Source: Candidatus Poribacteria bacterium (GTDB lineage Bacteria; Poribacteria; WGA-4E; WGA-3G). Taken from it: a stretch of 64,000 nucleotides of DNA. Shown here piece by piece: positions 33,555 through 43,052 of this stretch (its first letter is position 1; every line of letters starts with the position of its first letter). A program made the position numbers and the translations under genes. The notes below the pieces were generated by a model. That model was given only the letters and a program-made list of their open reading frames with translations, ran no database searches and was not told where the DNA came from. The stretch lies in assembly GCA_022824265.1 (NCBI GenBank), contig JAJEAG010000042.1, forward strand, positions 89,615 through 153,614, in the 5' to 3' direction.

Positions 33555-35435
33555 ATGAATACGCAAAAATTTATACGCTTATCAATAATACTAACGCTTA
33601 TCTACATTTCACTCATAGTTATCCCTGTCATCGCCGAGGAGGCACACCACACGCAACTTTCGTTACCAGAAGGTGTGGTCACAATACTCGGCAAAGGACG
33701 TATGTATGACATCCAATACTCACCAGATGGGGCACAACTTGCGGTTGCATCATCCATCGGTATATGGGTATACGATACATCTAATCTACAAGTACAGTTC
33801 CTCCTCAAGAAACACATAGGACCTGTGAAATGTATCGCATTTCGTCCTGATGGCAAAGTTCTCGTTAGTTGTGATAATTTCGGTGACATACATCTGTGGG
33901 ATATGCAAACTGGCGCACATCTACGAAAACTCGCTATCGCCCTCTCATGCATCAGTATCGCCTTCAACGCAAGTGGTGACACAATTATAACGGGTGGTAG
34001 AAATAGTGATATCCGCTTGTGGGATGCGGAAACGGGTACAGAAAAGAAGGGACTCCACAGAGAATTCGGTGCAAGAAACAATATCAATATTGTGGCATTC
34101 AATCCCAGTGGATTTGAAATCGCTGCAGGTGTGAAACAGAAGACAGTTTTCTTATGGGATTCACTCACAGGAAACTCCATAATGAATCTGCCTGGACATC
34201 AATCTTCTGTTACCAGTGCTGTGTTCAGTTCCGATGGTACTATGCTCGCAAGTGGAAGTAAGGACAAAACTATCAGGTTTTGGGATATGGACACAATGGA
34301 ACAGACACATATACTCAAGGGAAAAATGTCTGGTGTTAACGACATTGACTTCAGTCCAGATGGAAATCTAATAATTGCAGGTTGCACCGACGGCACAATC
34401 CATGTGTGGGAAACAAGGACAGGTGGACATAAGAGGACATTCATGGGTCATCAAGCCAGTGTACAAAGTGTCGCATGCAGCTCAGACTTCCGGACTATCG
34501 CCAGCGGTAGCTTGGACGGGAGTCTCCGCATTTGGAATTTACTTACTCAACAAAATGGAGAAGTAGTATCTGACGATAATACAGAATTTCACAGTTTTAA
34601 CATAGGGGCGGACGACAAAACTATCGCAAGTCCATCCGACGAAAAAATGGTCTATTTTTGGGACGTAGAATCTGGAACGGTTCAGAATATATTCAGGGAG
34701 AAAGACGTTAGTTATGTTACAAACATTGCTTTGAGTCCAGATGGAAAAACCTTTGCTATAACCAATCGTGACAGAGATCTCTCTTTATGGAGCATGAACA
34801 CACATGAACATAGATGGACTATAAATGGAAAAAATGCACAAGCATTATGTATCGCCTTTAGTCCTGATGCTAAAATAATTGCAAATGGAATGTCAAACAA
34901 TACTATCTCGCTTTGGGATGCAGACACTGGTGAACAAAAGAAAAACCTGATAGGACATAAGAAACAAATAAAGTTCATTCGTTACAGTCCTAATGGCAAG
35001 ACTATCGCAAGTTACAGTAATGATAAGACGATCCGACTATGGAATGCACACACAGGTGAAGCAAGCCATATTATTAGTGGGAAATGGAATTCAGTCCAAA
35101 ACATCGCGTTCAGTCCTGACAGTAAAACGATTGCTTGTGCACCATTTACACGAAATATACAACTTTATGATGTTCATACAGGTAAGAAAAAGGTATTCCT
35201 TAGAAGAAATCTATATAATATATCGTGTGTTTCTTTTAGTCCGGATGGTAAATTATTTGTGGTAGGTGATATGAGAGGGAGTATAACCATTTACAATCTC
35301 CGTACAAAGAAACCCATCCATACGTTTGAGGGTATACGGAAAAAAGTAAGTGAGATTGCCTTTGCGTTAGATGGAAAAGTCCTTGTCAGTCTGAGTGGTG
35401 GCGTTATGTATATCTGGGATGTCCCAACATTGTAA
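33555..35435 (+). CDS. Secreted WD40 protein with 14 repeats
   Basis: A 626-residue protein with a Sec signal peptide (hydrophobic residues ~8-25, cleavage near VIA-EE). The remainder divides into 14 WD40 units of about 40 residues, each with an F(S/N)PDG-like turn and ending in (L/I)WD-type dipeptides; examples are HIGPVKCIAFRPDGK and DKTIRFWDMDT. Fourteen fits two seven-blade propellers. These are scaffolds for protein contacts, here outside the cytoplasm. No enzyme domain is attached. The gene stands alone with no clear ribosome site. Confidence 0.9.
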   Translation: MNTQKFIRLSIILTLIYISLIVIPVIAEEAHHTQLSLPEGVVTILGKGRMYDIQYSPDGAQLAVASSIGIWVYDTSNLQVQFLLKKHIGPVKCIAFRPDGKVLVSCDNFGDIHLWDMQTGAHLRKLAIALSCISIAFNASGDTIITGGRNSDIRLWDAETGTEKKGLHREFGARNNINIVAFNPSGFEIAAGVKQKTVFLWDSLTGNSIMNLPGHQSSVTSAVFSSDGTMLASGSKDKTIRFWDMDTMEQTHILKGKMSGVNDIDFSPDGNLIIAGCTDGTIHVWETRTGGHKRTFMGHQASVQSVACSSDFRTIASGSLDGSLRIWNLLTQQNGEVVSDDNTEFHSFNIGADDKTIASPSDEKMVYFWDVESGTVQNIFREKDVSYVTNIALSPDGKTFAITNRDRDLSLWSMNTHEHRWTINGKNAQALCIAFSPDAKIIANGMSNNTISLWDADTGEQKKNLIGHKKQIKFIRYSPNGKTIASYSNDKTIRLWNAHTGEASHIISGKWNSVQNIAFSPDSKTIACAPFTRNIQLYDVHTGKKKVFLRRNLYNISCVSFSPDGKLFVVGDMRGSITIYNLRTKKPIHTFEGIRKKVSEIAFALDGKVLVSLSGGVMYIWDVPTL

Positions 35436-35462
35436 GTCAAGAATTGCGTGTAACACCTTTAT

Positions 35463-35523
35463 AACTGTCAACTTATGGATGAGAAGCGTTTTTAGTCGTG
35501 TAGCCCATTGCGCATCTTTCTTT
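35463..35523. repeat. Degenerate copy of repeat R1
   Basis: CTGTCAACTTATGG followed by GAGAAGCG, TAGTCGTGTAG and ATTGCGCATCTTTCTT resembles the start of R1 copies at 6317 and 10362, but with many changes. It fills the gap between the convergent WD40 and metalloprotease genes. Confidence 0.35.
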
Positions 35524-35558
35524 ATCTGAATCGCGGATAAACGCTATTCAGATAACAC

Positions 35559-38450
35559 TTATCGCCCCTTTAAACTCGCCCATGTGGTCAGGTCTTTCTT
35601 TTTTGCAGACAACAACCCTCGCAAACTGACAGTGGCTAACTGCTGCTGAATTCCTGCAAAGGAAACATCGACTATGCGGTAAAAGTAGTGCGTGTTGGGT
35701 TTTGTAGTAGTGTCTATCCAAGTATAGTCGTTGCGTTTAGATGTGGTCCCTGCTCCCTTAATCAATTTCGGTGTGACGACTTTAAACACTCCATCCCTTG
35801 TTTCACTGCGTAGAATATAGAAACCTGCGTTCTCTATCTCGGATTCGGTTGTCCAAGTAAGAACAACCCCTTTTTCGGTATGTTCTGCCCAGAAATGTGA
35901 AAGTGTAACAGGTAAAGTGCCATTACGTCTATAACCGGGATTCCCTATGTCTGTTGCGTTACCCCAATAAGATGAAACAACTAATGGGAAATTTGCAGTA
36001 CTTCGCCAACTATCAGCATCTGTTCCATCCAACGGTAGAAATGCATCTTTCGTATATCGGCGCATTAGCGAAGTGCGTTGACCATCTTCTGTTGTACCAA
36101 CTGGGATTTCCCATGCAGGTTCGTCGAGAGTGCTGGGGTCACCATCCAGATTACCAATAATATCAACCAAGGTCCCATCCGTGTTAATCAATTTCAACGA
36201 AAAACCAGCTAAACCAATAATCATGTTTCGGTGTTGGTTCTGTTCAAATTCATCAGAATGTTGACTGAAAAAGTGATAGATACGATTTTCTGAGAGAAAA
36301 TCAGATTTTTGTCTTGCATTCCACGTCACTATGAGTACTGTTTCCTTCGGTGGTATGTATAAGTCCTTTAGAGAAACAACCCCATGTCTATGTGTACCGT
36401 TTAGGTCGCGTGCTTCAATTGCCAGCAGCCATCCTGTGAGATTAACATCCTCTGTTTGAGATCCGTTATACAACTCCATCCATTGCGATAGCGAATGTAG
36501 TCCACCTCTTGAAGTTACCATCAATTCGCTGAAACTAACATGAATCGGAATTAGTTCTGGTATGATGTCTCCACCTATTTGTGCGACATTGATTGTAACC
36601 ACAATAGATGCACTACCACCATACTCATCAGAAACCGTCACGTCTACAGTGTATGTTTTTTTCTCGTTATAGTTCATTATCACATTTGTATTCAGTTGTC
36701 CGGTATTGTTATCAATATCAAACGCCCATATATCCCTGTTTCCAGAAATATAATAAGTCAAAGTATCGCTATCAATATCGGTTGCAGAAATGGGACTGCC
36801 GACATTAGTGTCTATAGGTGATTTATCCAATATCCAACGGACTGCCTCGGCCCCACTAATAAAGGTCGGATCGGCGTTGGTAAGTGGATCGGGGTCAATA
36901 GGTGTTTCAGTGTTAGTAGGTGGTACATCGGTGGGAGGTGTCACGTTTGTAGGAGGTGTCTCGTCTGTGGGAGGTATTTCTTCCGTAGGAGGTGTTGGGT
37001 CAGGTTCAGGTTTAGGGTTTTGCTCCTCCATTGTGCGTGGTGGTGTTGGATTGGGAATTGGATTTCCAGTAATCAATAACTGTTCAAGGTTTGTCAGGGT
37101 TTCCAGTGGACTCACATCTCTAATTTGATTGTTTCTTAGGTCTAAAGTCAACAGGTTTGTTAACACTAATAGACCAGATACATCTCGAATATCATTATCA
37201 GCAAGGTTCAGATGTTGCAAGTTTGTCAGTCCTGAGAGTATGGAAAGATCGGAGAATCCACTACTTGATATTTCCAAAGTTCTGAGCTCGGTAAGGTCGC
37301 TTAGCGGTGAGAAATCGGTTATTCTCTTCTGATTTCGTATCACAAGTGTCTCTAAATTTAAGGCATGTTCAAATCCTGTTAAATCAGTGATTGCACGGGT
37401 TGTATCTGTAAGTTCAAGCGATGTTAATCTTGCTAATGTTTGTGTGGTAATCTGTGCGCTTGAGGGTAAATTAGCCTGTTGTCGGATGATAGCAGCGAGA
37501 TTCGGATCTGGTATGTGCACATTTATGCTGTTCAATAGATTTTCTGTATCAAGATCAAACAAGTATTCAGTATAATTGCCGTTTTTGTCCATAATTGTAA
37601 GGTTTGCCGAAGGGTCAGATTGTGGTATATAAGATGTATCAATGATAATGGTGCCATCGTCACCATCTAATGGCTCACATGAAACGACAGAATCCAGTTC
37701 ATATACGAATACGCGGACAAGATAAAGTCCATCAGGATCACTAACGTCAAAACTAAATCGGACTTTTCCCTCCTCAGGTGCAAGTCTCGGTGAGAGCATA
37801 TTGATAGTTGTTGAACCAGCATCCGTATTACCTCCATTGAAGTATGGATGTACATCTAACCACGCCGCGGTACAAGGTGAATTGATCATCGGGTCAATGT
37901 TTCCGCTACTGGTAGCGTCGTGCTCCAAACCAAATGCGTGTCCGAGTTCATGGGCGATGACAACAAAATTAAAGCACTCTCCGTGTGCAGGAGTAGCCCC
38001 CCAATGACCAGAAGCGATACCACATGCCTCCACATCTGTGCCTCGGAGGTTAACATCCAATACTTCCGGACTAATATCCATTGCTACAAAATAGATATTT
38101 TGGGAAGTGTCATAACTATCGTAAAGTTCGGTCAATACTTTGGAAAAGGTATCTTCGTGGTAATATGCATCGTTGAAGTTACCTTGGACGTGATCCACAA
38201 CGACATTGCCGTTACCATCGGTATCCAGATCGAAAGTTTTCCTACCGTAGCCATAGAGTTCCATGACAGTTGCAAAGAACTCTTGTGCGTTTTTCATTTT
38301 TGTGTCTAATGTAGCGTTTATGCCTGCTTGTGGTGCACTGTCGTTAGGATAGAAATAGATGACTCTTACGGTGCCTTGTGCGTAACTGTGTGGAATTTGG
38401 AATGTCAGTGTGAGCAATATAAGGGTTACGAGTTTTAGGACGGTCTTCAT
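35559..38450 (-). CDS. Secreted zinc metalloprotease with LRR, cadherin-like and lamin-tail domains
   Basis: A 963-residue exported protein. Signal peptide ~1-24 (cut near SYA-Q); AAGGA 8 bases before the ATG. Residues ~25-210 hold a metzincin-like protease with HELGHAFGLEH (His167, Glu168, His171, His177) and a Met-turn DPMINS at ~186-191. After a beta-sandwich stretch come about five leucine-rich repeats of the internalin type (~340-475), a Pro/Thr repeat linker, a cadherin-like domain (~530-630, DIDSDTLTY, NTGQL), a lamin-tail domain (~640-800) and a fibronectin-like C-terminus with VVLTWTTESEIENAGFYILR. The ending KKDLTTWASLKGR resembles that of the LamG protein. It may act on host or matrix proteins; the substrate is unknown. 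Confidence 0.87.
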   Translation of the reverse strand: MKTVLKLVTLILLTLTFQIPHSYAQGTVRVIYFYPNDSAPQAGINATLDTKMKNAQEFFATVMELYGYGRKTFDLDTDGNGNVVVDHVQGNFNDAYYHEDTFSKVLTELYDSYDTSQNIYFVAMDISPEVLDVNLRGTDVEACGIASGHWGATPAHGECFNFVVIAHELGHAFGLEHDATSSGNIDPMINSPCTAAWLDVHPYFNGGNTDAGSTTINMLSPRLAPEEGKVRFSFDVSDPDGLYLVRVFVYELDSVVSCEPLDGDDGTIIIDTSYIPQSDPSANLTIMDKNGNYTEYLFDLDTENLLNSINVHIPDPNLAAIIRQQANLPSSAQITTQTLARLTSLELTDTTRAITDLTGFEHALNLETLVIRNQKRITDFSPLSDLTELRTLEISSSGFSDLSILSGLTNLQHLNLADNDIRDVSGLLVLTNLLTLDLRNNQIRDVSPLETLTNLEQLLITGNPIPNPTPPRTMEEQNPKPEPDPTPPTEEIPPTDETPPTNVTPPTDVPPTNTETPIDPDPLTNADPTFISGAEAVRWILDKSPIDTNVGSPISATDIDSDTLTYYISGNRDIWAFDIDNNTGQLNTNVIMNYNEKKTYTVDVTVSDEYGGSASIVVTINVAQIGGDIIPELIPIHVSFSELMVTSRGGLHSLSQWMELYNGSQTEDVNLTGWLLAIEARDLNGTHRHGVVSLKDLYIPPKETVLIVTWNARQKSDFLSENRIYHFFSQHSDEFEQNQHRNMIIGLAGFSLKLINTDGTLVDIIGNLDGDPSTLDEPAWEIPVGTTEDGQRTSLMRRYTKDAFLPLDGTDADSWRSTANFPLVVSSYWGNATDIGNPGYRRNGTLPVTLSHFWAEHTEKGVVLTWTTESEIENAGFYILRSETRDGVFKVVTPKLIKGAGTTSKRNDYTWIDTTTKPNTHYFYRIVDVSFAGIQQQLATVSLRGLLSAKKKDLTTWASLKGR

Positions 38451-38584
38451 TGTGCATTCCTTACAACGTATTGTATGTCATATACAATATTTGATTTAGT
38501 TGGAAAATGCAATTGAATTGCATGAAGGATAGATTGCATTATGACTGAACCAGGATTCAGTTTTAACTGTATACCCAGTAAAAT

Positions 38585-39697
38585 TTATTTTTCTGAAGTT
38601 TGCATTTGCTGTGCTGCTTCTAATAATGCATTTGCTAAAAACTGTGGGTTAACTTCATCTTTGCCGCGGAAGGTCCGCACCCGCTCACCATTTACCTTTA
38701 AGACTGCAAGTTCTTTTCCCCCAAGATGTATACCGAGTTTAGCATTACGTGTTTCACCGGGACCGTTGACTTCACATCCCATTACTGCTACGCGCATATT
38801 GATACCGTTTTTATTTAAAAGTTCCTCTGCAACAGCAACGATATTTTCGTAATCAGCATCCGGGTCACCGCGTCCACAGAAGGGACAAGAGATGACATCC
38901 AATATATCTTCCGCCATTCCAAGCGCACGTAGGAGTTCTTTCGCTGTCAATACTTCTTCAACAGGATCACCTGTGATGGAAATACGGAGCGTATCTCCAA
39001 TACCGTCTAACAACAAGGTTCCGATTCCGAGTGTAGATTTGACATGTGCACGTCGTGGTGTTCCTGCTTCGGTTACGCCGAGGTGCAACGGGTAACGAAC
39101 TTTCGCTGAAAGCAGACGGTTTGCCTCTATCATACGGATAGGATCGCTGGATTTGACAGAGATTGCGATGTCCGTAAAGTCGTGTTCCTCACAGATATTG
39201 ACATGTCGCATTGCACTTTCAACCAGTGCTTCTGCTGTGGGAGAAGGATATTTCTCTAATAGGTCTTTTTCAAGAGAACCTTCGTTAACACCGATGCGAA
39301 TAGGTATATTTGCGGATTTGGCTGCGGATAAAACTTGAGAAATCCGTTCCTCGTTGCCGATATTTCCCGGATTGATACGCACTTTTGCAACACCAGCATC
39401 TACAGCATCAAGCGCGTATCTATAATTGAAATGAATGTCTGAAACAATAGGTACTGGGGAGCGTTGGACTATTGCCCTGAGTGCTTTCGCATCTTTTTCT
39501 TCTGGTACTGCAACACGTACAATATGTGCTCCTGCTTCAGCGCACCGTTCAACTTGTGCCAATGTTGCATCAACGTCGTGTGTTAACGTTGTTGTCATAG
39601 TTTGGATGGAGATCGGATTACCCCCACCTATGGGAACGTTACCGACATTGATTGTTCGTGTGGGTTTTCGATTGTCAATTTGTATTAGTTCTTTCAT
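38585..39697 (-). CDS. ispG: 4-hydroxy-3-methylbut-2-enyl diphosphate synthase
   Basis: A 370-residue Fe-S enzyme of the non-mevalonate isoprenoid pathway (GcpE). The TIM-barrel part begins with TRTINVGNVPIGGGNPISIQ and has SDIHFNYRYAL and KVRINPGNIG. The three cluster cysteines are in SCPFCGRG and VMGCEVNGPGE. Length is that of the short bacterial form. It shares a strand with hisC, with a 93-base gap between them, so linkage is uncertain. Confidence 0.96.
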   Translation of the reverse strand: MKELIQIDNRKPTRTINVGNVPIGGGNPISIQTMTTTLTHDVDATLAQVERCAEAGAHIVRVAVPEEKDAKALRAIVQRSPVPIVSDIHFNYRYALDAVDAGVAKVRINPGNIGNEERISQVLSAAKSANIPIRIGVNEGSLEKDLLEKYPSPTAEALVESAMRHVNICEEHDFTDIAISVKSSDPIRMIEANRLLSAKVRYPLHLGVTEAGTPRRAHVKSTLGIGTLLLDGIGDTLRISITGDPVEEVLTAKELLRALGMAEDILDVISCPFCGRGDPDADYENIVAVAEELLNKNGINMRVAVMGCEVNGPGETRNAKLGIHLGGKELAVLKVNGERVRTFRGKDEVNPQFLANALLEAAQQMQTSEK

Positions 39698-39790
39698 AAG
39701 CTATAGTAGTTGTCAGTTTTCAGTTATCAGTGAAGTTGTTTCTTTTGTTGGTTCTATCAAAATATGTGAAATATGAATTGAGGATGTATC

Positions 39791-40900
39791 CTACCTTATT
39801 CTTGTTAGTGACGAAAGGACTTCAATAAAACGATCGTTGTCCTTCTGTGTGCCAATAGTCACCCGAATAGCGTTTGGGTAACCGTAACTTGCCATTTCAC
39901 GAACAATAACTCCATTTTTTATCATTGCCTCTGCCAAATTGGCACCGGTTTGATTGACAAATACCATAATAAAATTGCCCTCAGTTTTAATATAACGAAG
40001 TCCTAATTTGTCAAAGGCATCGTATAGAAATGTTTTGCCTGCTGCGTTAAGTTCTTGGCTTTGTTTAACGTAATCAGTATCTTTGAGTGCTGCCCGTGCT
40101 GCTGCTTGACCGATTGCGTTGCAATTGAAAGGTTGTCGAACAGGATTCATCGTTGCGATGACGGAAGGTGGTGCAATACCGTAGCCAACGCGTAAACCTG
40201 CAAGACCGTAGATTTTAGAAAAAGTTCGGGTGATAATGAAGTTGCGTTCTTCCATCACATAAGGTAGTGTCTGTGGATAGTCTGGATTTGTGACGTATTC
40301 ATAATACGCCTCATCAAAAACGACTAACACATTTTCTGGGACTTGTGCCATAAATTGTGCTGTTTCAGCCGCCGTAACCATAGTTCCTGTAGGGTTGTTT
40401 GGATTTGCTATGAAGATCACCTTTGTTTTGTCGGTAATTGCCGCTGCCATTGAAGATAGATGGTGTGTATCTTTCTGCATCGGTACGACAATCGGTGTCG
40501 CTCCAGTTACTTTGGCAACAAGTCCATAGACAACAAACGCACCCTCAGAATAGATCACTTCGTCACCGGGACTAAGATAAGTTTCACCGACAAGCGTAAG
40601 CACTTCGTTTGAACCGTTTGTCAAAATCAAGTGATCTTCTGTAACCCCAAGATCTTTGGCTAAATCTGCTTTAAGGTAGTAAGCATTTCCATCAGGATAG
40701 AAATGCACCTGCTTGGAACTTTCCTGTATAGCTTGCAATGCTAACGGTGAAGGACCAAGCGGATTCTCATTTGATGCTAATTTGATAATATCAGAGATAC
40801 CGAGTTCACGTTTTACTTCTTCAATCGGTTTTCCACCCTGATATGCTTTAATCGTTTCGATTCCAGGTTTTGGTATAAGTTTTGACTGTGTTGTGTTCAC
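39791..40900 (-). CDS. hisC: Histidinol-phosphate aminotransferase
   Basis: A 369-residue PLP aminotransferase (fold type I). ASNENPLGPSPLALQAI, FIANPNNPTGTMV, DEAYYEYV, the PLP lysine in RTFSKIYGLAGLRVGYG and the final RVTIGTQKDNDRFIEVL are the family marks. It converts imidazole-acetol phosphate with glutamate in histidine synthesis and may also act on aromatic precursors. The start is GTG at 40900 with TAGGA just ahead. No other his genes are close. Confidence 0.93.
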   Translation of the reverse strand: MNTTQSKLIPKPGIETIKAYQGGKPIEEVKRELGISDIIKLASNENPLGPSPLALQAIQESSKQVHFYPDGNAYYLKADLAKDLGVTEDHLILTNGSNEVLTLVGETYLSPGDEVIYSEGAFVVYGLVAKVTGATPIVVPMQKDTHHLSSMAAAITDKTKVIFIANPNNPTGTMVTAAETAQFMAQVPENVLVVFDEAYYEYVTNPDYPQTLPYVMEERNFIITRTFSKIYGLAGLRVGYGIAPPSVIATMNPVRQPFNCNAIGQAAARAALKDTDYVKQSQELNAAGKTFLYDAFDKLGLRYIKTEGNFIMVFVNQTGANLAEAMIKNGVIVREMASYGYPNAIRVTIGTQKDNDRFIEVLSSLTRIR

Positions 40901-41619
40901 GGGTTTCCTAATAAAATAATCGTGTTATAGTTGGTAGTTATGACATATTCCAATATTTAGCGTTATCTATAAATTACATTTATAGTATAGCATAATTTAC
41001 ATATATTTTCATATAAAAGGTTTCAGGGATTCAAATGTCGTTTTTCTATCTGAATCGCAGAAGGTGCGGAGGAGTGGGTTTTCAGAATCGCAGAAGGCAC
41101 TGAAAATACCTCTTCCTTCCGCGTCCTCTGTATTTTCTGTGATTCTGACTGCATACTTTTTGTGTTTTGTTTGTAAATACATCGGTTTTTTGCTCCTTCT
41201 AAAAACGCACTAAAAACGGGTGTTTTTCGCACATTAGTGCGTTTTGATATTTGGGGTTATGCCAGTCTGGGACTGGGTTTATAGGGTATTTCGAAAATTT
41301 TGATATTTTCATTTTTGTGCGTTTTTTATTTCCTGAGTTATGGTCTGTTTTTAGGTAGATTTTTTTGGTGACGGGTGTCTGTTTTTGTTGAGATTATGGG
41401 TTGTGTGCGTGTTATGTTTTTCATAATGGTAGTATTATAACAGGTGCTGGACAGGGTTGGAAGGGTTTGAGGAGATTGGAACAATATGTTTCATGTATGT
41501 TTGGAGTAGTTTTCAGAATCGTTTGTTGTCTGAATCGCGGAAGGCGCGGAGGGAAGGGGTTTAAGGTATAAATGTCCTAATGGCATTCCCTGTATTGTAT
41601 TCTGCATGATTCACAGCGT

Positions 41620-41675
41620 CGATCCTACAAATAAAGGTTTAATATTGATAATAATGAGATTTGGAAAACTGAATG
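41620..41675 (+). repeat. Dispersed repeat R2, third copy
   Basis: CGATCCTACAAATAAAGG followed by TTTAATATTGATAATAATG and GATTTGGAAAACTGAATG matches 8670-8726 closely and 6510-6552 more loosely. Confidence 0.6.
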
Positions 41676-41692
41676 TCTCTGGCTATTTCAAC

Positions 41693-41721
41693 TTGCTATC
41701 TACATCTAATTGTAGTATAAT
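41693..41721 (+). promoter_or_regulatory. Sigma70-type promoter for the ferredoxin fusion gene
   Basis: TTGCTA (41693-41698), a 17-base spacer and a consensus TATAAT (41716-41721), 38 bases ahead of the ATG. AAGGAGG (41742-41748) is the ribosome site. Confidence 0.65.
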
Positions 41722-41759
41722 TAAAGCGGAGTAGTCTAAAAAAGGAGGAAAGATTAGAT

Positions 41760-43052
41760 ATGGCATATATAATTTGTGAGCCATGTGTAGACGTAAAGGA
41801 CACTGCATGTGTTGATGTATGTCCTGTGGAATGTATACACACTTCTGAAGGTGAAAACCAACTCTACATTGATCCCGCTGTATGTATAGACTGCGCAGCG
41901 TGTGTAGATGAATGTCCCGTTGAAGCGATATTCATGCAAAGCGATGTTCCAAATGAATGGGAATCATATATAGGTATTAACAGTAAATTCTTTGAGACAT
42001 TCGTTTATCCCGATTCAGCTGAAGGTGATACAGAGGATGCGGGAAAATCAAAGGGAAAAGAGCAAGGTATTCCAGAAGAATTTGTGCAGCTGCCAGAGAC
42101 AGTTGGTTCCTCGCTCCGTCCTCTTTTGGGTTTGATTGTAATGCTTGGACAACCGATTCTTGGTGCGTTCTCAGCGAAATTCAAAGAACGTTTAGAAGAG
42201 ATGGCAGGAAACACTCGGGTCTTCAGTTCAGCCATTTCCACTGGAATTAATAGTCTAATCAATCTGATTCTTTATCCTCTCGTCCTTTTTATCATAGGTG
42301 TAATGCAAGGTGATGGCAGTTTTTTCTCACCTACAGGCAATTTGATGATCTTTCTGGGTGTAGTCATTGCTATTGCCGAAGGCACATTCCGTTTCAAAGA
42401 TGAACTTACGACATCACCTGATGACGAACAATCTCGATACGGTGCCTCTTTCTATGGTTGGGTTCCCTCACTCATTGCTACACCACTCCTGACACTTATG
42501 CGTTCTGTTCTAGTAAAAGATCTAGTAACTCCCCGAAAAACAATGCCTGGTGCTGTTCAGACAGAAGGTGCAATTTACTCCGACGACATAAAAGAACGAT
42601 ACCGTCGCTACGGAATGGTCAATCGTGTAACGGAATTGACAGATCACTTTCGAATTGAGATTGAGTTCCCTCGGTGGGTTCCCAATTCTGCTGCAAAAGA
42701 TACCTACGACCTACCTGATAGATTGCCAGACTACGCTTACGAAGTTTATCTCAGTTCTCCTTATGCACCAGATGCAACCTCTGTTAATGAGAGCGTTGTG
42801 ACCGTTCAAACGCAGTTGCCAAGGAATGAAGAGAATCCCAAGTTATTTGCTGATCCACGTTTTGAAAAGGTGGTTGGACGTACCAGTTCGTTCCCAGATG
42901 GTTTCAGAAATACTTTTCCTATTCCTGGACAACCTGAAGATTTCTATACTAAGTATCAAAACAGGATGCTTGAAATTGTTGTGCCTAAGGAAGGCACTTA
43001 TGAAGAACTTGCGTTAGAACATCCTGTTCACTATGCAAAACTTAAGGGATAG
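41760..43052 (+). CDS. 7Fe-type ferredoxin fused to a membrane region and an unknown C-terminal domain
   Basis: A 430-residue protein. Residues 1-60 match the FdxA-type 7Fe ferredoxin: Cys9, Cys17 and Cys52 are placed for a 3Fe-4S cluster and Cys21, Cys42, Cys45 and Cys48 for a 4Fe-4S cluster. A linker of ~55 residues leads to hydrophobic segments around 116-140, 155-185 and 195-215 with further hydrophobic stretches near 230-250. The last ~170 residues (HFRIEIEFPRWVPNSA, VTVQTQLPRNEENP) look soluble and beta-rich; I recognise no family. It probably docks an electron-transfer module at the membrane. It overlaps bioA by 20 bases. Confidence 0.75.
   Translation: MAYIICEPCVDVKDTACVDVCPVECIHTSEGENQLYIDPAVCIDCAACVDECPVEAIFMQSDVPNEWESYIGINSKFFETFVYPDSAEGDTEDAGKSKGKEQGIPEEFVQLPETVGSSLRPLLGLIVMLGQPILGAFSAKFKERLEEMAGNTRVFSSAISTGINSLINLILYPLVLFIIGVMQGDGSFFSPTGNLMIFLGVVIAIAEGTFRFKDELTTSPDDEQSRYGASFYGWVPSLIATPLLTLMRSVLVKDLVTPRKTMPGAVQTEGAIYSDDIKERYRRYGMVNRVTELTDHFRIEIEFPRWVPNSAAKDTYDLPDRLPDYAYEVYLSSPYAPDATSVNESVVTVQTQLPRNEENPKLFADPRFEKVVGRTSSFPDGFRNTFPIPGQPEDFYTKYQNRMLEIVVPKEGTYEELALEHPVHYAKLKG

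Larger units (their letters stand above)
40901..41759. other. 859-base gene-free region rich in repeats
   Basis: No plausible gene. CTGAATCGCAGAAGGTGCGGAGG (41050-41072) recurs with two changes at 41530-41552. AAAACGCACTAA (41202-41213) and TTAGTGCGTTTT (41234-41245) form a perfect 12-bp inverted repeat with a 20-base loop. Repeat R2 is at 41620-41675 and a promoter at 41693-41721. Stretches of T/G-rich low complexity lie at 41290-41440. Short open frames here come from the repeats. Confidence 0.6.

Noticed and set aside
41023..41232. 69-codon minus-strand frame in the hisC-ferredoxin gap
   Set aside because: Built on the CTGAATCGCAGAAGG repeats; no ribosome site and no family match.
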